Source: an uncultured Bacteroidota bacterium (GTDB taxonomy: Bacteria > Bacteroidota > Bacteroidia > Chitinophagales > LD1). From it: DNA of 35,652 nucleotides. Where the stretch lies: positions 1-35,652 of the forward strand of contig CAIXBT010000092.1 in assembly GCA_903917755.1 (NCBI GenBank), read 5' to 3'. The notes under the pieces are model-generated. The model was given only the letters and a program-made list of their open reading frames with translations. It ran no database searches and was not told the origin of the DNA. Shown here one piece after another: positions 35,061 to 35,652 of this stretch (its first letter is position 1; every line of letters starts with the position of its first letter). Both the position numbers and the translations under genes were made by a program.

Positions 35061-35652
35061 GTGAGGTCGTTTTTTCTTATTGTCTTATTTTATGCTTCGG
35101 CACTGTCTGCACAGACCGAGCGGGCAGCAGATATATATGGTGTAGGTGTGCGGGCATACTATGCACAGGATTATACTACCGCACTGGCCAGATATACGAC
35201 AGCCATCGGGCTCAAACCAAATACCATCGGTTATATATACAGCAGGGGGCTCACCTATCAGAAGCTTCATATGGATTCGCTGGCCGATCTTGATTTTCAG
35301 AAGGTCGTGAAACTCGATCCCAAATATCTCGATGCCTGGTATCAGCTGGGTATGATACAGATAGATGAAAAGCATTATGACAATGCCATCGAGTTTTTCT
35401 CGCATGCCCGGTCTATCAATCCTAAAGATGTCAATACGCTGCATCAGTTGGGGCTTGTTCTTTATTACAAGCACAAATATTTTGATGCCATAGATATTTT
35501 CACTCAGATCATTCAGATCAACCCCGATGATGAGCAGGCATTTTATAAAAGAGGATTGGCAAAATTCAATGATGATGATTTTGTCGCAGCGGCGAGCGAT
35601 TTCTCAGAATGCTACCGGATCAATCCCGAAAACACGCTCGCTCTGGAGCAGA
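35061..35652 (+). CDS. Secreted tetratricopeptide-repeat protein, C-terminus beyond the window
   Basis: This ORF is absent from the track because it runs off the window end. It starts at GTG 35061 (RSFFLIVLFYASALSAQ, a signal peptide) and stays open to the end, 197 codons. From about residue 22 it has consecutive 34-residue TPR units, seen in YYAQDYTTALARYTTAIGLKP, YLDAWYQLGMIQIDEKHYDNAI, LHQLGLVLYYKHKYFDAIDIF and AFYKRGLAKFNDDDFVAAASDF, each ending near xINP or LDP. TPR proteins serve as protein-binding scaffolds in the periplasm. No ATG is in frame; an ATG at 35023 is in the neighbouring frame and would join through the G7 tract by a one-base change. Confidence 0.8.
   Translation, partial: MRSFFLIVLFYASALSAQTERAADIYGVGVRAYYAQDYTTALARYTTAIGLKPNTIGYIYSRGLTYQKLHMDSLADLDFQKVVKLDPKYLDAWYQLGMIQIDEKHYDNAIEFFSHARSINPKDVNTLHQLGLVLYYKHKYFDAIDIFTQIIQINPDDEQAFYKRGLAKFNDDDFVAAASDFSECYRINPENTLALEQ

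Noticed and set aside
35085-35474. 129-residue minus-strand ORF at the window end
   Set aside because: The plus strand encodes clear TPR repeats behind a signal peptide over the same bases.

Overview
The window looks like a chromosomal segment of a Bacteroidota bacterium, probably in the Chitinophagales/Sphingobacteriia range. The evidence is a TonB-dependent receptor with a carboxypeptidase-like N-terminal domain paired with a DUF4249 lipoprotein, a protein with a type IX secretion C-terminal sorting domain, DUF4271 and DUF3109 proteins, and several promoters with the Bacteroidota -7 element TAnnTTTG. No rRNA, tRNA, IS element, prophage or CRISPR array was seen. Coding density is high. Both ends cut through genes.

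Layout. 1-5.4 kb (minus strand): partial aldehyde dehydrogenase of the 2-aminomuconate/2-hydroxymuconate semialdehyde type, a long-chain acyl-CoA ligase, and a large secreted class A beta-lactamase-like serine hydrolase. 5.5-13.8 kb (plus): TonB receptor plus DUF4249 lipoprotein, a small T9SS-sorted protein, a collagen-like fibrous protein closed by a clear terminator, a lipoprotein of unknown function, and enolase. 14-20.1 kb: a secreted protein of unknown function that converges on a minus-strand series: hemW, a Wzi/RemB-like outer-membrane protein, galT and galK, the last three overlapping by 1-4 bases. 20.2-24.1 kb (plus): an Omp85-like outer-membrane protein, a DUF4271 membrane protein, a 59-residue lysine/alanine-rich histone H1-like ORF, and uroporphyrinogen-III synthase (hemD). 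24.1-27.7 kb (minus): a DUF3109 protein, class A penicillin-binding protein and RsmI-like methyltransferase in one tight operon. 27.7-33.3 kb (plus): TraB/GumN-like protein, an ethanolamine-type permease overlapping a glutamine-synthetase-like ligase, a small membrane protein, pyrH and frr. 33.3 kb to end: a conserved unknown (minus), a thioredoxin-like [2Fe-2S] protein, and the start of a secreted TPR protein.

Main point of interest. The H1-like ORF ends just after a run of nine A residues. The -1 frame opens just upstream of that run and continues without a stop into hemD, which has no ATG start of its own. A -1 frameshift or RNA-polymerase slippage at A9 would make a 408-residue fusion of a basic H1-like tail with HemD. 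A strong stem-loop followed by a T-rich stretch lies between the two parts and could instead be a terminator. A wrongly called homopolymer length is the main ordinary explanation.

Second-tier points are the permease/ligase pair that suggests gamma-glutamylation of ethanolamine, the gal genes coupled to an outer-membrane barrel, the collagen-stalk protein, and two palindromic intergenic repeats. All family assignments come from reading motifs by eye; no database search was run.
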